A DNA stretch of 64,000 nt. Origin: Pedobacter jejuensis (lineage in GTDB: Bacteria; Bacteroidota; Bacteroidia; Sphingobacteriales; Sphingobacteriaceae). How positions within the stretch are numbered: position 1 is the first letter of the stretch; each line of letters opens with the position of its first letter. Positions 41,416-50,955 of the stretch are shown in pieces. Under the pieces are notes generated by a model, which saw only the letters and a program-made list of their open reading frames with translations, was not told the origin of the DNA and did not search any database. The stretch is from contig NZ_RBEE01000010.1 of assembly GCF_003725795.1 (NCBI RefSeq), positions 1 through 64,000 on the forward strand, given 5' to 3'. The translations under genes were made by a program, and so were the position numbers.

Positions 41416-43233
41416 CTATTTATTCGATTCATCAATGGCTTTATTCACAACATCTTGAATACGACCTCTGATTTTTAAGTTCGATAATTTATCTGTTACT
41501 GTTGGGTTTACACGATTAGAAAGAAAAACGTAAACCAAACTTCGTGATGGATCTACCCAAACACATGTTCCGGTATATCCGGTATGGCCGTAGGTTTGTG
41601 GTGAAGCTAAATCTGATGGATAGTGCTTGCTCGAATCAGGATCCCAACGGTCAAACCCTAAACCTCTGCGACTAACTGCCGATTGCTTTGAAGTAAACAT
41701 ATCAACTGTTGAAGGTTTAAAATACGCTTCGCCACCATAAGTTCCTTTATTTAACAACATTTGATAAATTATAGCCAAATCGTTCGCACTAGAAAATAAG
41801 CCTGCATGACCAGAAACTCCGCCTGCCAAACCCGCTCCTTGGTCGTGAACGTAACCAACCAATAATGTTTTTCTAAAGTATTTATCATCTTCTGTTGGAA
41901 TGATTTGGTCTCTTGCAAAACGATTTCTAGGTAAAAAACCTGCCGTTTGCATACCTAGTGGCTTATAAAAATTTTCGTAAGCATATTGATTTAAAGGTTC
42001 TTCGCTGATGTGTTCAACAATATCCTTCATCACATACATACTTATATCGCTGTAAACATATTGTCCTCGGGTTCTAATTGGCGAATTCAACATTTTCGGC
42101 CACATAAAATCTTTGAAAAAGCCTTTTTTGATATAATAATTATCAGCAACCTTAGTTGGAAACGCAGCAGTTGAATCTCTACTGTAATCGCCAGCTTTTA
42201 CATAATCGTGAAAAGGAATAAATGGAATGAAACCCGCTTGGTGCAACATCACTTCCCTAACCTGAATGTTATTCATTGGTGTGGTTCTGGCTTTAGATAT
42301 ATACGCACCAATGTTGGTATCTAATTTTAATTTTCCTTCTTCAAAAAGGCGCATTACAGATGGCGTAGTTGCGGTAACTTTTGTAACAGAAGCTAAATCG
42401 AATATATCGGTAACCTTATCAGGCAAAGTAGAATCATAAGTATGCGTGCCATAAGCTTTATTAAAAATTACCTTTCCATCTTTGGCCACCAAAACAACCA
42501 TACCCGGTGTGGCTTTCTGACTGATGGCTTCGGCAGCTATAGCATCAATCTCTTTCAAATTGTTAGAATTTACACCAGCATCTTCGGGAACGGTATATTT
42601 TAATCGCGTAGCGGTAGTAATAAAACCAGAACCAAGCGTATATTTTGCAGAAAATGCTGAAGTTAATTTACTGCTTGCAGCAATACCACCAAAAATATAC
42701 TGAGGAACAATTGCTGCCGCATCAATAGAATTTTGTGCTGTATAAATAATTGGCGAGTTAACTAAGTCAAAAGCCTTTAAACCCGTTCCATTACCAAAAT
42801 AACAAAAAACTACTGCTTTACTTTTGCTTATGCTACTAATAAAATTAAGGTATTTTGGGTTGGTAATATTTTTATCATCAATCGAAATCAGCACAAGATT
42901 GAAATATTTTAAATCATCTTCCAAATCATTCAAATTCAAGCTGTCTTTATAAGCATCTGCAGAGAATGAGGTAATTTTATCGTACTTATTTGCCAGACTA
43001 TCAAAAACCAAATTGTAGGCAAAACCTAAGCTCACCGAAGCAATATTTTTTTTATCAAGTGATTTTAAAGGAATATTTCCCTTTTCGTTATTTAGTAAAA
43101 CAGTTGTTTGTGTAATGGTATTGGCAATGGAAAGTTTTTTTTCGTTTGTAGCGTGTTCTTGTGCACAAGCCATTAAACATAAAATATTTAGAAAACTTGC
43201 TGCTGCCAGAATCGTCAATCTATTTCGCTTCAT
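41416..43233 (-). CDS. Serine hydrolase (beta-lactamase/esterase family) with GH3-C-like N-terminal domain
   Basis: A 605-residue exported protein. The C-terminal part (about 235-595) is a class C beta-lactamase-like hydrolase: SVTK (nucleophile Ser and Lys), YSD as the second motif (QYVYSDISMYV) and HTG (GHTGYTG) as the third. Residues about 35-215 (TVLLNNEKGNIPLKSLDKK and a Rossmann-like region) resemble the C-terminal domain of GH3 enzymes. Large Bacteroidota proteins combine NagZ-type GH3, this domain and the hydrolase; here the catalytic GH3 barrel is missing. It may cut peptidoglycan peptides or esters. It overlaps the upstream amidohydrolase gene by 14 bp. Confidence 0.85.
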   Translation of the reverse strand: MKRNRLTILAAASFLNILCLMACAQEHATNEKKLSIANTITQTTVLLNNEKGNIPLKSLDKKNIASVSLGFAYNLVFDSLANKYDKITSFSADAYKDSLNLNDLEDDLKYFNLVLISIDDKNITNPKYLNFISSISKSKAVVFCYFGNGTGLKAFDLVNSPIIYTAQNSIDAAAIVPQYIFGGIAASSKLTSAFSAKYTLGSGFITTATRLKYTVPEDAGVNSNNLKEIDAIAAEAISQKATPGMVVLVAKDGKVIFNKAYGTHTYDSTLPDKVTDIFDLASVTKVTATTPSVMRLFEEGKLKLDTNIGAYISKARTTPMNNIQVREVMLHQAGFIPFIPFHDYVKAGDYSRDSTAAFPTKVADNYYIKKGFFKDFMWPKMLNSPIRTRGQYVYSDISMYVMKDIVEHISEEPLNQYAYENFYKPLGMQTAGFLPRNRFARDQIIPTEDDKYFRKTLLVGYVHDQGAGLAGGVSGHAGLFSSANDLAIIYQMLLNKGTYGGEAYFKPSTVDMFTSKQSAVSRRGLGFDRWDPDSSKHYPSDLASPQTYGHTGYTGTCVWVDPSRSLVYVFLSNRVNPTVTDKLSNLKIRGRIQDVVNKAIDESNK

Positions 43234-44851
43234 ATACTTTTTCTCCGTTCAAATAGGTTTTTAAAACTTTGGTTTTTAAAATGTTCTGAGGTGTTGATTT
43301 TAAAATATCATTATCAAGAATTACAAAATCAGCAAATTTGCCAACTTCCAGACTCCCCTTTTCCTGCTCTTCAAAATTTGCTTTAGCAGCCCAAATCGTC
43401 ATCCCTCTTAGTGCCTCTTCTGGCGTTAAAGCATTTTCCATTTGGAAACCACCTTTTGGGAAACCCTTTGCATCTTCTCTAACAGTTGCAGCATAAAACG
43501 TTAATAATGGATTAATATTTTCAACAGGAAAATCAGTTCCAAGTGGAATCCATCCATTTTGTTTAAGCAATTGTTTGTATGCATAAGCATCTTTCAAACG
43601 TTGTTCACCTAACCTTTGTCCGGCCCAGTACATATCAGATGTGGCATGTGTTGGCTGCACGGATGGGATAATACTTGCTTTACCAAAAAGATTAAAATCG
43701 TTTGCATTAACAACCTGAGCATGTTCAATTCGCCAGCGCTTATCGTTTTTACCTTTTAAAACATTGTTATATATTTTTAACATTACCCGATTGGCCGAAT
43801 CGCCGATGGCATGTGTACACATTTGAAAATTATGTTCAGCAATTTTTGCAGCAACCTCTTCATAATGCTTCACATCACTAAGCAAAAAACCCGATTTTTC
43901 TGGCATATCGGTATAAGGTTTTAATAAACAAGCACCACGAGAACCCAAAGCACCATCTGCATAAACTTTAAATGCCCTAACATTTAGGCGGTCGGTTTTT
44001 ATAGCACCACGTTTAAATAAGTACTTGTAGTTTGGTTCAGCATCTGATAGCATTACGTACAAACGCATTTTGAGTTTATTTTCCTTTTGCAGCTTCTCGA
44101 TAAAATCAACAGCTTCAAAACCCAAGCCACAATCATCAATAGTTGTTAAACCGGCTGCAAAGCAATTTTTTTGGGCATCAGTTAAAATCTTTTCGGCAAG
44201 TTTTGCATCAGGTGATGGTATTTTGCTTTCAACCAAAGCCACAGCGTTATCAATCAAAACCCCGGTAAGTTTTCCATTTTCGGTTAACATATCGCCACCT
44301 GTTAACTTCTGTTCAGCTTTAATGCCGGCATCATCAAAAGCTTTTTGATTTGCAATAGCTGCATGACCGTCTATACGATTTAAAAATACCGGACGATTGG
44401 GAAACAGTTTGGTTAGTTTTTCATTTGTAGGAAAAGCTTTATTTTCCCAATCATTTTGGTCCCAACCATTCCCGATTAACCATCCATCTGGGTGTGTTTT
44501 AACAAAAGTTGTTAACCTTTGAATTACTTCTTCCCAAGATTTGGTTTCGCGTAAATCGGCTGTTTGTAAGCTTTGTCCGTAGCCAAAAAAATGTGCATGT
44601 GCATCTATAAAACCAGGATAAACTGCTTTACCAGCGGCATCAATTTCCTCTGTAGCTTTATATTTTTTTCTAATTTCATCGGATTTACCTATAGCTAATA
44701 TTTTACCATTTTTAACTGCAAAAGCTTCAACGGTTTCAAAAGCCGAATTAACGGTATAAACCTTGGCGTTGTAAACAATTACATCGGCTTGCTCTTTACC
44801 ACAAGAGGATAGAAAAGCAACTATAATTAATGCGTAAAAGAATGATTTCAT
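43220..44851 (-). CDS. YtcJ-like amidohydrolase, lipoprotein
   Basis: A 543-residue metal-dependent hydrolase of the amidohydrolase superfamily (amidohydrolase 3, YtcJ type). The lipobox LSSC puts the lipidated Cys at 17. The metal motif is PGFIDAHAHFFGYG, with HAIGDSANR and IEHAQVV in the barrel and TDFPVENINPL near the end, then an N/C-terminal composite beta domain (KFADFVILD). The substrate is unknown; relatives are annotated as exoenzyme-regulation or imidazolonepropionase-like proteins. It is the first gene of a two-gene operon with the serine hydrolase (14-bp overlap). Confidence 0.88.
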   Translation of the reverse strand: MKSFFYALIIVAFLSSCGKEQADVIVYNAKVYTVNSAFETVEAFAVKNGKILAIGKSDEIRKKYKATEEIDAAGKAVYPGFIDAHAHFFGYGQSLQTADLRETKSWEEVIQRLTTFVKTHPDGWLIGNGWDQNDWENKAFPTNEKLTKLFPNRPVFLNRIDGHAAIANQKAFDDAGIKAEQKLTGGDMLTENGKLTGVLIDNAVALVESKIPSPDAKLAEKILTDAQKNCFAAGLTTIDDCGLGFEAVDFIEKLQKENKLKMRLYVMLSDAEPNYKYLFKRGAIKTDRLNVRAFKVYADGALGSRGACLLKPYTDMPEKSGFLLSDVKHYEEVAAKIAEHNFQMCTHAIGDSANRVMLKIYNNVLKGKNDKRWRIEHAQVVNANDFNLFGKASIIPSVQPTHATSDMYWAGQRLGEQRLKDAYAYKQLLKQNGWIPLGTDFPVENINPLLTFYAATVREDAKGFPKGGFQMENALTPEEALRGMTIWAAKANFEEQEKGSLEVGKFADFVILDNDILKSTPQNILKTKVLKTYLNGEKVYEAK

Positions 44852-46152
44852 ATCGATAAAGATAGAAATTTGAAATCGTTTGCAGTGTAAATTGAATTTT
44901 ACAGAAGAGGAAATTGTTGTCCTTTAGATTGAAGCCCAGCAAAATTGGAGATATCTGTTAAATGCTGATTTGCTGTTTTTAACGGATGCCTCATCATTAG
45001 AAAAGTCAATCAAAAGCTTCAAATTTTTTTTGGAAAGCAGTTGCAGTAGTGCTTTTGAAGAAGCAGCCCCGCCCTCGTTTCTGCCGATGAAAAATCGGCA
45101 TCTCACTAAGTCAGGTTTAGGGATGCTAGGATTGTGCTGGTTTTAAACATTATTGGTGAATTTTCCCTTGGTCTGTGTCCCCACAGACCGAAACTTTCAA
45201 ATTAAAAAGATTTCTCGGCTGCGCTCGAAAGGACTGGAAAAGAACTTTGAATTTAGAAATCGAACTGTTGTTTTTAAACCGGACAATAGCGGCTGCCCCA
45301 ATTTTTTTTATGAGGGCTGCAATTTCCAAAAATTTTATTACCCTTGTTTTCTAAAAATTAAAATAGTTCAATCTCCCTAAATGTATTTTACCGCAGAGTT
45401 CGCAAAGGAATTCACAGAGGACGCAAAGTTAGGCAGATAATTCTTTGCCATGTAAAAAATTTAAGGACATATAAGCTTGCCGCTAAACACTAACCGAAGA
45501 AAACCATCCTTATGTTTTTAAACCCGATAAAAGCGGCAGCCCCGAATTTTTTCAATGAGGGCTACAGCGGTTAACGGGGCTGCAGTATCCGAAAATCTTA
45601 TTACCCTTGTTTTCTAAAAATTAAAATAGTTCAATCGCTCTAAATATTTTACCGCAGAGTTCGCAAAGGAATTCGCAGAGAACACAAAGCTAGGCAGATA
45701 ATTCTTTACCATAGAAGAAATTTAAGAACATATAAGCTCTGCTCGTCAATAACTTAACCGAAGAAAGCCTTCCCTCTATTTTTAAACCCGATAAAAGCGG
45801 CAGCCCCGAATTTTTTCAATGAGGGCTATAGCGGTTAGCGGGGCTGCAAACCCCAATGAAATGCTAACGATAATTTCCAAAAAAATAAAACTTAAATTAT
45901 AGGAAATGTTAGGTATTAGTATGTAAAAAAGATAAGGATAATAATGTAAATTCCTCCACTGTCCTTTCCACAGGGGATACAAGGTGCTGATAGCAATGTA
46001 CAAGAACTGTATAGTTAATAGTTAATTTTTATGGCATTTGTTACAAATTTTTAATCATATTTACCCACAGTCATTTAGGTGTTGAGTTTTAAACAAAACA
46101 CATTCCTTAAGCTTATTTTGCATAATTTAGCACATTCATTTTGCCTAATTAC
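44852..46152. other. 1.3-kb intergenic region with repeats
   Basis: There is no supported gene. Short frames at 44924-45106, 45153-45380 and 45782-46003 are made of repeat DNA. It contains hairpins TGCCGAT-GAAAA-ATCGGCA (45082-45100) and GGTCTGTG-TCCC-CACAGACC (45170-45189), and the repeat array below. The mutL promoter must lie at the right end, but no clear TAnnTTTG element is seen. Confidence 0.7.
45270..45870. repeat. Tandem array of about 245-265-bp units related to the 34-kb array
   Basis: gtttttaaacc-gata-aagcggcagccccgaattttttcaatgagggct starts at about 45270, 45514 and 45779. The first two units continue through ttacccttgttttctaaaaattaaaatagttcaatc, accgcagagttcgcaaaggaattc and aggcagataattcttt. 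The third stops after the first about 85 bp. The starting block is the reverse complement of the ctcgggctgccgct-aggtttaaaaaca block of the 34-kb array. Confidence 0.75.
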
Positions 46153-47988
46153 ATGACTGATATTATTCACCTATTACCTGATGCTGTTGCCAATCAAATT
46201 GCTGCCGGAGAAGTTGTTCAACGACCTGCCTCTGCAGTAAAAGAATTGCTCGAAAATTCTATCGATGCCGGCGCAGATAAAATTCAGTTGGTGATAAAAG
46301 ATGCCGGGAAAGCATTAATTCAAATTATAGATAATGGTTGCGGAATGAGTGTTACGGATGCTCGAATGTGTTTCGAACGCCATGCAACTTCTAAAGTAAA
46401 AAAAGCTGAAGATTTATTTGCCATTCGCACGATGGGTTTTCGTGGAGAAGCCATGGCTTCGATTGCGGCAATTTCACAGGTAGAGATGAAAACCCGCCGC
46501 CATGAAGATGAAATTGGCAGTTGCATAACCATTGAAGGTGCTTTGGTTACAGCTCAAGAACCTGTAGCTACATCGCCAGGCACACAAATTGCCATTAAAA
46601 ATCTATTTTTCAATACTCCCGCAAGGAGAAATTTTTTAAAGAGTAATCCGGTAGAGATGCGTCATATTATTGACGAGTTTACACGTGTTGCATTAGCGCA
46701 TCCTGCTGTTTTTTTTAGTTTGCATCATGATGGAACGGAGATTTTTAACCTTCCAAAAGGGAATTTAAAACAACGCATTGTTCATTTGTTTGGCAATAAT
46801 TACAACGAACGTTTAGTACCTGTAGAAGAAGACACTACGATTATTAACCTAAAAGGATATATTGGAAAACCTGCTTTCGCAAAAAAAACCAGAGGTGAAC
46901 AATTCTTTTTTGTAAATAACAGGTTTATTAAAGACCCATATTTAAATCATGCGGTAAGTTCTGCATTTGATGATTTATTGCCCGACGATAGCTATCCACT
47001 CTATGTTTTGTTTATAGAAATCGACCCATCGAAGATTGATGTGAACGTTCATCCAACCAAAACAGAAATTAAATACCTCGATGAGAAATCAATTTATGCG
47101 ATTTTAAAATCGGCAGTAAAGCGTTCAATCGGCAGGTATAACATTTCTCCTACATTGGATTTCGACCAGGAAACTGGCTTTAGCAACATGATTTCGCTGA
47201 AAGCTGTTGAAGATATTGTGCCACCAAGCATAAATTTTAATCCCGATTTTAATCCATTTGCAACTGAAAAGAGTTCTGTATCCGGATATTCTTCCTCAAC
47301 TAGAAATTATGAGGCTAAGCCAAGCGCCAAAAATTGGGGCTCGCTGTATGAAATAACGCAAGAACCAGCCGTTGAGCAAACTACATTTTATACTGATGAT
47401 GCTATTTTAGAAACAAAGCAGAAACAATATATGCAACTGCATAATCGTTATATTGTTTCGCAAATTAAATCTGGCTTAATGGTTATAGACCAGCAAATGG
47501 CACACGAACGCATCCTTTATGAACGATTTCTCGTACATCTTGATGATAGAAAAGGCGCTTCACAGCAGAGTTTATTTCCTCAAACCATAACGTTAAATGC
47601 CAATGATTTTGAATTGGCAAAAAGTTTACTGGATGATATAAAAAGTTTAGGTTTTGATGTTCGTGAGTTTGGTAAAAACACACTGGTTGTAGAAGGAATC
47701 CCGGTTGATTTAGGCAGTAAAAACATTAATGAAACACAGCTGTTTGAACAATTAATTGAAGGCTTTAAAAACACTCAACAAGAATTGAAATTAACAAAGC
47801 GAGATAGCCTGGCCAGAAGCTTAGCTAAAAATAGTGCAATTAAGGCAGGTACAGCGCTTGGTCAGGAAGAGATGAACACACTAATTGATGAACTTTTTGC
47901 CTGCAAAACCCCTAACTTTAGCGTAAGCGGAAAGCCTATCATCCAAACCATTACCTTGACTGAGCTGGATAAGAAATTTGAGAAGTAG
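46153..47988 (+). CDS. mutL: DNA mismatch repair protein MutL
   Basis: A 611-residue GHKL ATPase that links mismatch recognition by MutS to strand removal. N-terminal motifs: ENSIDAGADKI, IDNGCGM, GFRGEAMASIAAIS and VDVNVHPTKTEIK. The C-terminal dimerisation domain (about 420-611) has DQQMAHERILYE where the nicking motif DQHA-x2-E-x4-E is expected, so the HA pair is replaced by QM while the spacing is kept. Near the end CKTPNFSVSGKP replaces CPHGRP. The ATG at 46153 begins MTDIIHLLPD as in the family; a TTG start 12 bp earlier is less likely. A purine-rich repeat follows the stop. Confidence 0.95.
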   Translation: MTDIIHLLPDAVANQIAAGEVVQRPASAVKELLENSIDAGADKIQLVIKDAGKALIQIIDNGCGMSVTDARMCFERHATSKVKKAEDLFAIRTMGFRGEAMASIAAISQVEMKTRRHEDEIGSCITIEGALVTAQEPVATSPGTQIAIKNLFFNTPARRNFLKSNPVEMRHIIDEFTRVALAHPAVFFSLHHDGTEIFNLPKGNLKQRIVHLFGNNYNERLVPVEEDTTIINLKGYIGKPAFAKKTRGEQFFFVNNRFIKDPYLNHAVSSAFDDLLPDDSYPLYVLFIEIDPSKIDVNVHPTKTEIKYLDEKSIYAILKSAVKRSIGRYNISPTLDFDQETGFSNMISLKAVEDIVPPSINFNPDFNPFATEKSSVSGYSSSTRNYEAKPSAKNWGSLYEITQEPAVEQTTFYTDDAILETKQKQYMQLHNRYIVSQIKSGLMVIDQQMAHERILYERFLVHLDDRKGASQQSLFPQTITLNANDFELAKSLLDDIKSLGFDVREFGKNTLVVEGIPVDLGSKNINETQLFEQLIEGFKNTQQELKLTKRDSLARSLAKNSAIKAGTALGQEEMNTLIDELFACKTPNFSVSGKPIIQTITLTELDKKFEK

Positions 47989-48115
47989 AGGGTGAGGGTT
48001 GAGGCTGAGGCTGAGATTAAGGTTGAGGTTGAGGCTGAGAATGAGATTGAGATTAAGGCCGAGGCTAAGGTTAAGGCCAAGATGAAGGAAAAAAGAATAG
48101 AGACTAAGGTTGAGT
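47989..48115. repeat. Purine-rich simple repeat between mutL and the rhomboid gene
   Basis: About twenty imperfect hexamers of the form gaggtt / gaggct / gagatt / aaggcc follow the mutL stop. Minus-strand frames here translate to LNLSLSL-type repeats and are not genes. Confidence 0.75.
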
Positions 48116-48158
48116 AGAGCGAAAACGAAAGACGAAATACCAAAAACGACACAATTAA

Positions 48159-48869
48159 ATGAATAACATATATATACCACCGGTTGTTAAAAACCTTCTA
48201 ATTATAAACATCATATTTTTCGCAGCTACCTGGCTATTTCAACAGCAGGGAATAATAAATTTTGAAGATTCGCTTGCGGTTTACTATTTCGATTCGCCAA
48301 AGTTTAGGGTTTGGCAACCTTTAACGTATATGTTTATGCATGGTGGGGTTGCGCATATATTCTTCAATATGTTTGCACTTTATTCTTTTGGCAGTTTGCT
48401 GGAAACCAGATGGGGAGCAAAAAAGTTCATCATATTTTATTTGATAACCGGACTAGGTGCTTTAGCTTTACAATGGGCTGTACAAGCTTTTGAGGTTAAT
48501 CAAATAATTGGAAATATCACTTTATTTGATGGATGGCAACAGAAAATTACAAATCAAACACAGGTGCAGACATTAGGCTCTATTTATTATGGGGGCATGT
48601 TGGGCGCCTCGGGAGCAATTTTTGGCTTACTGGTTGCTTTTGGCATGCTCTATCCAAATGCAGAGTTATACATTATGTTTATACCTGTGCCGGTTAAAGC
48701 AAAATACATCATTCCCATTTATATTTTAATTGAATTATCATTAGGTGTAGCTCAATTTGAAGGTGATTCTATTGCTCATTATGCACACCTGGGTGGGGCT
48801 TTAATTGGCTTTATCCTGGTTAAGATTTGGAAAGATAAAAACGATACATTTTATACGCTCTATGAATAA
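48159..48869 (+). CDS. Rhomboid-family intramembrane serine protease 1
   Basis: A 236-residue protease with six predicted helices. The catalytic dyad is Ser151 (GASGAIFG) and His210 (HYAHLGGALIG). Other family features are the oxyanion motif HGGVAHIFFNMFALYSFG and the ETRWG loop. Rhomboids cut membrane-spanning substrates within the bilayer. A second rhomboid gene overlaps its last 8 bp, so the two are translationally coupled and may have different substrates. Confidence 0.93.
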   Translation: MNNIYIPPVVKNLLIINIIFFAATWLFQQQGIINFEDSLAVYYFDSPKFRVWQPLTYMFMHGGVAHIFFNMFALYSFGSLLETRWGAKKFIIFYLITGLGALALQWAVQAFEVNQIIGNITLFDGWQQKITNQTQVQTLGSIYYGGMLGASGAIFGLLVAFGMLYPNAELYIMFIPVPVKAKYIIPIYILIELSLGVAQFEGDSIAHYAHLGGALIGFILVKIWKDKNDTFYTLYE

Positions 48870-49713
48870 TACTTTCAAAGATTTAAGGTTCAAGATTTTT
48901 AAGTCTGGTAATCCACTTTTCTTTTACATTGGGATAAATGTTCTCCTGTTTTTGGTAGTTTCCATTATTGGCATATTTGTTTTTTTAAGCGGCAGCGCTT
49001 TAAGCTTCAAATCGTGGTTGTTTGAATATGTTGCATTGCCGGCAAGTTTTACTCAGCTTCCAGAAAGATTCTACACCACATTTACCTACATGTTTTTTCA
49101 TACCGATATTTTTCACATTCTGTTTAATATGTTGGGTTTGTACTGGTTCGGAAATATTTTTATGAACTTTTTACAAAGCAGGCAATTTCATTTTGTTTAC
49201 ATCGCCGGCGGCTTTTTTGGTGGTTTATTTGCTGTGGCTTTTTTAAATATTTTCCCGGTTTTTTCTGATTCTTTATTCAATATTAACATAGTTGGTGCAT
49301 CTGCAGCGGTTATGGCAATTATATTTGCGGCAGCAACCTTAGTGCCCAATTACACCATAATGTTGCTTTTTTTTGGTGAGGTAAAAATTAAATGGATAGC
49401 ACTCGTTTATTTCATTTTAGATTTTTTATCTATTGGTTCATCGAATGCGGGTGGTAGTTTAGCACATATTGGCGGCGCATTGTTGGGTTTTGCTTATATT
49501 AAAAGCTTGCAAAATGGCAGCGACTGGAGTAAAATTTTTGAAAGAAAACCAAAATTAAAAGTGGTAAAAAATGAGCAACCAATAAAAAAACCTACTTTTA
49601 AAGGCGTATCTCAAAATGAAATAGATGAAATTTTAGATAAGATTTCTACCTCGGGATACGATAAATTAACTACAACTGAAAAAGAAAAATTGTTTAAAGC
49701 AAGTAAAGATTAA
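48862..49713 (+). CDS. Rhomboid-family intramembrane serine protease 2
   Basis: A 283-residue paralog. Ser147 in VGASAAV and His202 in AHIGGALLGF form the dyad. HTDIFHILFNMLGLYWFG is the family motif. It has an extra C-terminal cytosolic tail (about 220-283) with NEIDEILDKISTSGYDKLTTTEKEKLF, a conserved short motif in Bacteroidota rhomboids. The ATG at 48862 overlaps the upstream stop by 8 bp, which supports the start. The next gene begins at the base after its stop. Confidence 0.92.
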   Translation: MNNTFKDLRFKIFKSGNPLFFYIGINVLLFLVVSIIGIFVFLSGSALSFKSWLFEYVALPASFTQLPERFYTTFTYMFFHTDIFHILFNMLGLYWFGNIFMNFLQSRQFHFVYIAGGFFGGLFAVAFLNIFPVFSDSLFNINIVGASAAVMAIIFAAATLVPNYTIMLLFFGEVKIKWIALVYFILDFLSIGSSNAGGSLAHIGGALLGFAYIKSLQNGSDWSKIFERKPKLKVVKNEQPIKKPTFKGVSQNEIDEILDKISTSGYDKLTTTEKEKLFKASKD

Positions 49714-50832
49714 ATGCCTAAGCCTAATTCGAAATACACTTTCTTTGATAAAATATTCTTACCACTAACCATTGTAGCGGTTGCATGCCTAGTTCTTGGT
49801 ACCGTTGCAGGCGGCATAGATCCTCGTAAAAACATTATACTAGCCTATTTTGCTTTGGCTTATCCTTATTCCCTATTGATTTGTGTATTGTTTCTTATCT
49901 GGTGGGCGGCAAAAAAAAGATGGATTTTTTCCATCATCATAATCTGTGTAATTGCAATTGGCTACAAGACACTTCATGCAACTTTTGGTTTTGGCGGTAT
50001 TGAAGGCACATCAAAAAAAGAAGAAGGTAGCATTAGAATAATGACGTATAATGTGCACAGTTTTAAGCTTTTTGGAGAAGATAATACCATATCTGTTAAA
50101 GATAAAATGCTTACGATTGTACAAGAACAAAACCCTGATGTGATATGCTTCCAGGAATTTTACACCAGGCACAAAGGCGATTTTAACACCATTGATAGCT
50201 TGAAAAGACTATTAAACACAAAATATTATTACTTTAAACCGGTAGAAAACAATGCTTACGATGCCTTTGGATTAGCGATTTTTTCGAAATATCCTATTAA
50301 GAATAAAGGTGATATTAAGTTTGATGGTCACGGTGATAATATGAGTATCTATACGGATTTAGATGTGAACGGAAAAATGTTTAGGGTTTTTAACGTTCAT
50401 TTTCAATCCATCAGTTTCCAACCTCAGGATTATGAGTTTATAGATCAGCTTACTAAAAAAACCAGAGGTAAATTATATGCCTCCAAACGAATTTTAAAGA
50501 TGCTGAGATATGCATTTATTAAAAGAAGCAATCAGGTAGATACGATGAAGAAAGAAATGGCAAAATGCAAAACGCCATACCTAATTGCAGGCGATTTTAA
50601 TGATACTCCTGCATCTTACGCGGTAACGCAAATTACAAAAGGCTTAAATAATTCTTTTACCAAAAAAGGTACTGGTTTTGGCAAAACCTACAATGGTAAA
50701 TTCCCTAATTTTCAAATAGATTATATTTCTACATCGAAAGATTTTGAAGTTCTAAATTATCAAATCACGAAAGCTAAATTATCTGATCATTTTCCTGTGA
50801 GAACGGATTTGAAGTTTATCGACAAAGAATAA
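49714..50832 (+). CDS. Membrane-anchored endonuclease/exonuclease/phosphatase-family protein
   Basis: A 372-residue protein with three N-terminal membrane helices (about 12-32, 40-66 and 70-88) and a periplasmic or cytosolic EEP domain (about 108-370): MTYNVHSF, NPDVICFQEF (metal Glu), LIAGDFNDTP (Asp and Asn) and LSDHFPV (catalytic His). The family covers phosphodiesterases and nucleases. The ATG abuts the rhomboid-2 stop, making a three-gene operon with the rhomboids; this association suggests an envelope role rather than DNA repair. Confidence 0.88.
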   Translation: MPKPNSKYTFFDKIFLPLTIVAVACLVLGTVAGGIDPRKNIILAYFALAYPYSLLICVLFLIWWAAKKRWIFSIIIICVIAIGYKTLHATFGFGGIEGTSKKEEGSIRIMTYNVHSFKLFGEDNTISVKDKMLTIVQEQNPDVICFQEFYTRHKGDFNTIDSLKRLLNTKYYYFKPVENNAYDAFGLAIFSKYPIKNKGDIKFDGHGDNMSIYTDLDVNGKMFRVFNVHFQSISFQPQDYEFIDQLTKKTRGKLYASKRILKMLRYAFIKRSNQVDTMKKEMAKCKTPYLIAGDFNDTPASYAVTQITKGLNNSFTKKGTGFGKTYNGKFPNFQIDYISTSKDFEVLNYQITKAKLSDHFPVRTDLKFIDKE

Positions 50833-50955
50833 ATCGGCTGAGAAAAGTAAATATTTTTTTACATTTCACTTTTTATTTCTTACCATACATCAACAAACTG
50901 TTATCATCTAATCTAGATATTTGCTATTCAAATTGTAAAAAAAAATATTTAAGAT

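Noticed and set aside
44924..45380. 60- and 75-codon frames between the amidohydrolase and mutL
   Set aside because: They consist of repeat-associated sequence and hairpins; no family pattern.
47862..48180. 96- and 99-codon minus-strand frames after mutL
   Set aside because: They are translations of the gaggtt-type simple repeat (LNLSLSL-like).
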